Assembly: GCF_020852455.1 (NCBI RefSeq)
Contig: NZ_JADZAT010000028.1
Span: forward strand, 62,001 to 126,000
Direction of reading: 5' to 3'
DNA from: Novosphingobium sp.
GTDB lineage: Bacteria > Pseudomonadota > Alphaproteobacteria > Sphingomonadales > Sphingomonadaceae
Length of the DNA stretch: 64,000 bases
Shown piece by piece: positions 61,273 to 64,000 of the stretch. Position 1 is the first letter of the stretch. Each line of letters begins with the position of its first letter. The position numbers and the translations under genes were made by a program. The notes under the pieces were generated by a model. That model searched no databases and was not told the DNA's origin. It was given only the letters and a program-made list of their open reading frames with translations.

Positions 61273-61674
61273 TCAGCCCGCAGCCTCCAGCGCCGCGATA
61301 TCGGCATCGCTGAGGCCGAAATGGTGCCCGACCTCGTGGATCAACACATGCGCGACCAGGTGCTCCAGTGTCTCGTCCCCGCGCGCGACCCATTCGTCGA
61401 GGATCGGGGAACGGAACAGCCTAATCCGGTCGGGCATGGCACCCGATGGCGCCGAATGCTTCTCGCCCACCGGCCAGCCTTCGTAGAGCCCGGTCAGCTC
61501 GAACGCGTCATCGATCCCCAGCGCAGCCAGCGTTTCCGCGTCGGCAAAATCCTCCACCACCAGCCGCACCTCGGCCAGGTGCGCAGCGAACGGCTGCGGC
61601 AGCCGCGCCAGTGCGGCGCGCGCCAGTGCTTCGATCTCGTCAAGCGAGGGGGCCAGGCCGATCTGCCGCAACAT
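61273..61674 (-). CDS. predicted zinc metallopeptidase (HExxH) family protein
   Basis: 133 aa. The zincin motif HEVGHHFGLSD (HExxH...D) is at about 116-126, within a compact alpha/beta frame including DRIRLFRSPILDEWVARG. Family known as MTH-/COG3824-like minigluzincin; substrates unknown. ATG 61674 taken; an earlier in-frame start at 61746 would fall next to the tRNA. Confidence 0.8.
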   Translation of the reverse strand: MLRQIGLAPSLDEIEALARAALARLPQPFAAHLAEVRLVVEDFADAETLAALGIDDAFELTGLYEGWPVGEKHSAPSGAMPDRIRLFRSPILDEWVARGDETLEHLVAHVLIHEVGHHFGLSDADIAALEAAG

Positions 61675-61750
61675 CGCCCCATGCTGCCAGAGCGCACACG
61701 CTTGCGAAAGCGCCAAGTCACCGCTAGGGCGCGCCTTCCAGTGCAAATGC

Positions 61751-61841
61751 GGAGCGGTGGCCGAGTGGTCGAAGGCGCTCGCCTGGAAAGTGAGTATACG
61801 TCAAAAGCGTATCGAGGGTTCGAATCCCTCCCGCTCCGCCA
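61751..61841 (+). tRNA. tRNA-Ser (anticodon GGA)
   Basis: A 7-bp acceptor stem GGAGCGG / CCGCTCC, D-arm GCCGAGTGGTCGAAGGC, anticodon stem-loop with loop CTGGAAA (anticodon GGA), a long variable arm TATACGTCAAAAGCGTAT and a T-arm GAGGGTTCGAATCCCTC, with the CCA end encoded. Class II layout is typical of serine tRNA. Confidence 0.95.
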
Positions 61842-61940
61842 CCAACCCCTATTTTTACCTTTCAAAAATGCCCATAAAACGGCTATATTCCTTGTGTTTA
61901 CGGCGCTGGCTCCGTCCGCTGCCGTCCATGCTCATCCACC

Positions 61941-61966
61941 TTAGCCCACCACGGTTGGTGGGCTAA
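61941..61966. promoter_or_regulatory. inverted repeat between tRNA-Ser and integrase
   Basis: TTAGCCCACCA (61941-61951) and TGGTGGGCTAA (61956-61966) form a perfect 11-bp stem with a 4-nt loop, followed by a near-repeat GTGGTGGGC. Positioned 32 bp before the integrase start, so it may be an operator or integrase-binding site. Confidence 0.45.
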
Positions 61967-61997
61967 GTGGTGGGCAAAATCGGAATGGAGACGTGCG

Positions 61998-63146
61998 ATG
62001 GGACAGTTGAGCGCAACCAAGATCAAAACCCTCACCGAGCCCGGTCGCTACATTGATGGCGACGGTTTGATGATGGAAGTCGCACCCGGTGGCTCACGAA
62101 GCTGGAAGCTGCGGGTCCGTGTCGATGGCAAACGCCGCGACTTCGGTCTGGGTTCGTTGTCTATCGTGACGCTGACCGAGGCTCGAGAGAAGGCCCGTGA
62201 ATATCGCCGCCTGATCGCCCAGGGCATCGATCCGGTCGCGGAAAAGAAGAAGGAGAAGATCGTCATCCCGACCTTTCGGGTCGCCGCCGAACAGGTCCAT
62301 GCCGAACACAAGGCCAGCTGGAAAAACGGCAAGCATCAGGTCCAGTGGATCACTACGCTCGAAACCTACGCTTATCCCTTCATCGGCGACCGCCTGGTCA
62401 ACGACATCGAAGGCCCGCAAATACGCAAGGCGCTGCTGCCGATCTGGCTGAGCAAGCCTGAAACGGCCCGCCGCGTACGCCAGCGGATCGGCGCGGTGCT
62501 TGACTGGGCCTACGTCAACGGCATGCGCGACAGCGAAGCTCCGATGCGCTCGCTATCCAAAGGCCTGCCCCGCCAGCCCAAGGAAGACGGCCACTTCGCC
62601 GCCATGCCTTACACCGACATTCCCGCCTTCATCGCCAAACTGCGTGAACGCTCATCGGTCGGGCGCGTCGCCATGGAAGTCCTGATCCTCACCGCCGCCC
62701 GTTCCGGCGAAATTCGCGGCGCTACCTGGAGCGAGTTCGATCTGGACAAAGCGATGTGGTCGATCCCCGCCACCCGCATGAAAATGGGCCGCCCCCACTT
62801 CGTGCCCCTCGCGTCGCAAGTCCTCGATGCCCTCGAACGCGCAAAGGCCTTCAGCGCGCCATGCACCGACCTGGTCTTCCCCGGAATGAAGCTGAAGACA
62901 CCAATGTCCGACATGACCCTCCTCAAGATCCTCCGCGACATGGAAGCCGGCGTAACCGTCCACGGCTTCCGCTCAGCCTTTAGGGATTGGGTTGCGGATA
63001 TGACAGACTATCCAGGAGAGGTGGCCGAGTCGGCGCTTGCGCATGCCAATTCCAACAAGGTCGAAGCGGCTTATCGGCGAACTGATTTTCTGGAGAAGCG
63101 GAAGGCGCTGATGTCTGATTGGGCGGCTTTCTGTAACGGCAAGTGA
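61998..63146 (+). CDS. tyrosine recombinase (P4-type integrase)
   Basis: 382 aa. The N-terminal domain opens LSATKIKTLTEPGRYIDGDGL (DUF4102-like arm-binding), then a core-binding helical part (about 95-190). The catalytic residues are Arg235 (TAARSGEIRG), His322 and Arg325 (HGFRSAF), His349 (ALAHANSN), and nucleophile Tyr359 (AAYRRTD). GGAG is placed eight bases before the ATG. It points away from tRNA-Ser, the expected attachment site for this family. No excisionase or cargo gene is visible. Confidence 0.93.
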   Translation: MGQLSATKIKTLTEPGRYIDGDGLMMEVAPGGSRSWKLRVRVDGKRRDFGLGSLSIVTLTEAREKAREYRRLIAQGIDPVAEKKKEKIVIPTFRVAAEQVHAEHKASWKNGKHQVQWITTLETYAYPFIGDRLVNDIEGPQIRKALLPIWLSKPETARRVRQRIGAVLDWAYVNGMRDSEAPMRSLSKGLPRQPKEDGHFAAMPYTDIPAFIAKLRERSSVGRVAMEVLILTAARSGEIRGATWSEFDLDKAMWSIPATRMKMGRPHFVPLASQVLDALERAKAFSAPCTDLVFPGMKLKTPMSDMTLLKILRDMEAGVTVHGFRSAFRDWVADMTDYPGEVAESALAHANSNKVEAAYRRTDFLEKRKALMSDWAAFCNGK

Positions 63147-63549
63147 CGCTGACAAAGTTGTCATTCTAGGGTTGAATCCCGTTTGCCCAAGACACGCCGT
63201 ACATTCAGGTTTAGCCAAACGCCCATGACCGACTAATTCCTAGTATCTAGAAAGCGATGCCGTTTAGCGGAACGCTTGCCTCAAGTGGAAGAGAAAGGAT
63301 TCGATTGGAACGCCGGGCGAATGTTCCAACGAATAGTTGACAAACATTACGGCAGCACGGCTCCCGCGCGTTAGAGATCTGGATTTGCTCGAGGCTCCTC
63401 TCTTGCGCTGTATGAATGCGCCCTCACAAAGCGCTTCGAAAATTGGCAAAGCTGATCATCCTCAACCGACCAACTTACAAACGATTGTAGTCCAGTTGGA
63501 TCTGTGCCAGACAATCGCTGAGACGGAGCAAAATTGGGGAGGGTTTCAG
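63147..63549. other. gene-poor stretch after the integrase
   Basis: 403 bp with lower GC than the surroundings and no supported gene. Two short minus-strand frames (63264-63449 and 63371-63571) look random. It contains AGGGTTGAATCCCG at 63168-63181, close to the tRNA-Ser T-arm AGGGTTCGAATCCCT. Confidence 0.55.
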
Positions 63550-64000
63550 GTGCAGACCGCCGAAAAGCCAAGATTGTCGCTGCTGAGAATCATCGAGATG
63601 AATGTGGGCTTTTTCGGGCTGCAATTCAGTTTCGGGCTCCAGCAGGCGAACATGGGGCCGATCTATGGTTTCCTCGGTGCCGATGAGGCGACGATGCCGT
63701 TGTTGTGGCTCGCCGGGCCGATGACCGGACTGATCATCCAGCCGATCGTGGGTGCGATGAGCGACCGCACCAATTCGCGTTATGGGCGCCGGACACCCTA
63801 TTTCCTGATTGGCGCGATTGTCTGCAGTATCTGTCTATTCTTCATGCCCTACTCCCCTGCGCTTTGGGTTGCAGCCTCGCTGCTGTGGATTCTGGATGCA
63901 GGCAACAACATCACGATGGAGCCCTACCGCGCCTATGTTGCCGATCGGCTTGCGCGCGAGCAGCGTTCGGTTGGCTTTCTGACGCAGAGCGCGTTTACGG
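63550..64000 (+). CDS. sugar transporter, MFS/GPH (SLC45-like), partial
   Basis: The N-terminal 150 residues of a larger protein, cut by the window edge. GTG 63550 has GGGGAGG six bases upstream. Helix 1 starts FFGLQFSFGLQQANMGPIY and loop 2-3 is GAMSDRTNSRYGRRTPYF (motif A), then DAGNNITMEPYRAYVADRL in helix 4. This is the sphingomonad type of sucrose/maltose carrier usually grouped with TonB receptors, LacI regulators and amylosucrase or alpha-glucosidase, none of which are in view. Confidence 0.85.
   Translation, partial: MQTAEKPRLSLLRIIEMNVGFFGLQFSFGLQQANMGPIYGFLGADEATMPLLWLAGPMTGLIIQPIVGAMSDRTNSRYGRRTPYFLIGAIVCSICLFFMPYSPALWVAASLLWILDAGNNITMEPYRAYVADRLAREQRSVGFLTQSAFT

Noticed and set aside
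63264..63571. Two short minus-strand frames after the integrase
   Set aside because: No SD, no conserved motif, and one overlaps the strongly supported transporter start.

Overview
The window is high-GC, densely packed chromosomal DNA from an alphaproteobacterium, most likely of the Sphingomonadales (Sphingomonas, Novosphingobium or Erythrobacter type). The grounds are the gene families and their order (ybgC-tolQRAB-pal, hisB-hisH-hisA-hisF-hisE, an alphaproteobacterial SspB, one long bifunctional Rsh), several broad-substrate acyl-CoA dehydrogenase/SDR/P450 genes, and a terminal SLC45/GPH-like sugar transporter of the kind found in sphingomonads. This assignment rests on recognised protein families, not on a database search. 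No rRNA and no CRISPR array were seen. One tRNA-Ser(GGA) is present.

Layout. 1-2.7 kb (minus): M28 peptidase, agmatine deiminase and the first codons of a further gene. 2.8-7.9 kb: glnE, a Bcp peroxiredoxin, a DUF455 ferritin-like protein and an M23 endopeptidase. 8.2-11.6 kb: acyl-CoA ligase, cytochrome P450 and a VOC protein, behind a palindromic operator. 12-17 kb: galU, murA, pfkB and small membrane or unknown proteins. 17.3-21.9 kb: a run of small exported unknowns, including a cystatin-like protein, a lipoprotein, a DUF5654 protein and a Tat-exported lysozyme-like protein. 21.9-24.8 kb: dipeptidase, class IV aminotransferase and a sulfotransferase-like protein. 24.8-38.5 kb: potassium channel, glutaminyl cyclase and dapD, followed by a large catabolic block of three acyl-CoA dehydrogenases, three SDRs, a Zn-alcohol dehydrogenase, an ACAD10/11-type phosphotransferase, an MFS carrier and an SMP-30 hydrolase. 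38.6-40.9 kb: gmk, sspB and two small membrane-type proteins. 41-44.8 kb: histidine biosynthesis with an embedded 59-aa PEP-CTERM protein. 45-49.4 kb: the Tol-Pal operon. 49.5-55.3 kb: J-domain protein, thioesterase, a Cys/Met-metabolism PLP enzyme with a structured leader, SLC13 transporter, infC and pdeM. 55.3-61.7 kb: hemF, ccdAB, rsh, VOC, DUF1905, a cyclophilin and a zincin. 61.75-64 kb: tRNA-Ser, a tyrosine integrase facing away from it, a gene-poor stretch and a truncated sugar transporter.

How the genes may work together. The operator TTAAYC-N4-GGTTAA occurs at 8183, 31565 and 34065. It ties the ligase/P450/VOC operon to the two acyl-CoA dehydrogenase operons 23-26 kb away and suggests one TetR-type regulon. 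The likely role is CoA activation, hydroxylation and beta-oxidation-like breakdown of a hydrophobic carboxylic substrate. The substrate cannot be read from sequence.

The intergenic spaces carry at least seven families of large inverted repeats, several repeated within the window. One has perfect 34-36 bp arms, and another appears to supply the Shine-Dalgarno sequence of the gene after it. Other points of note are an SD-sequestering pseudoknot ahead of the Cys/Met enzyme, a probable AUA start for IF-3, a ccdAB operator covering the ccdA start codon, and an apparently solitary integrase next to tRNA-Ser.
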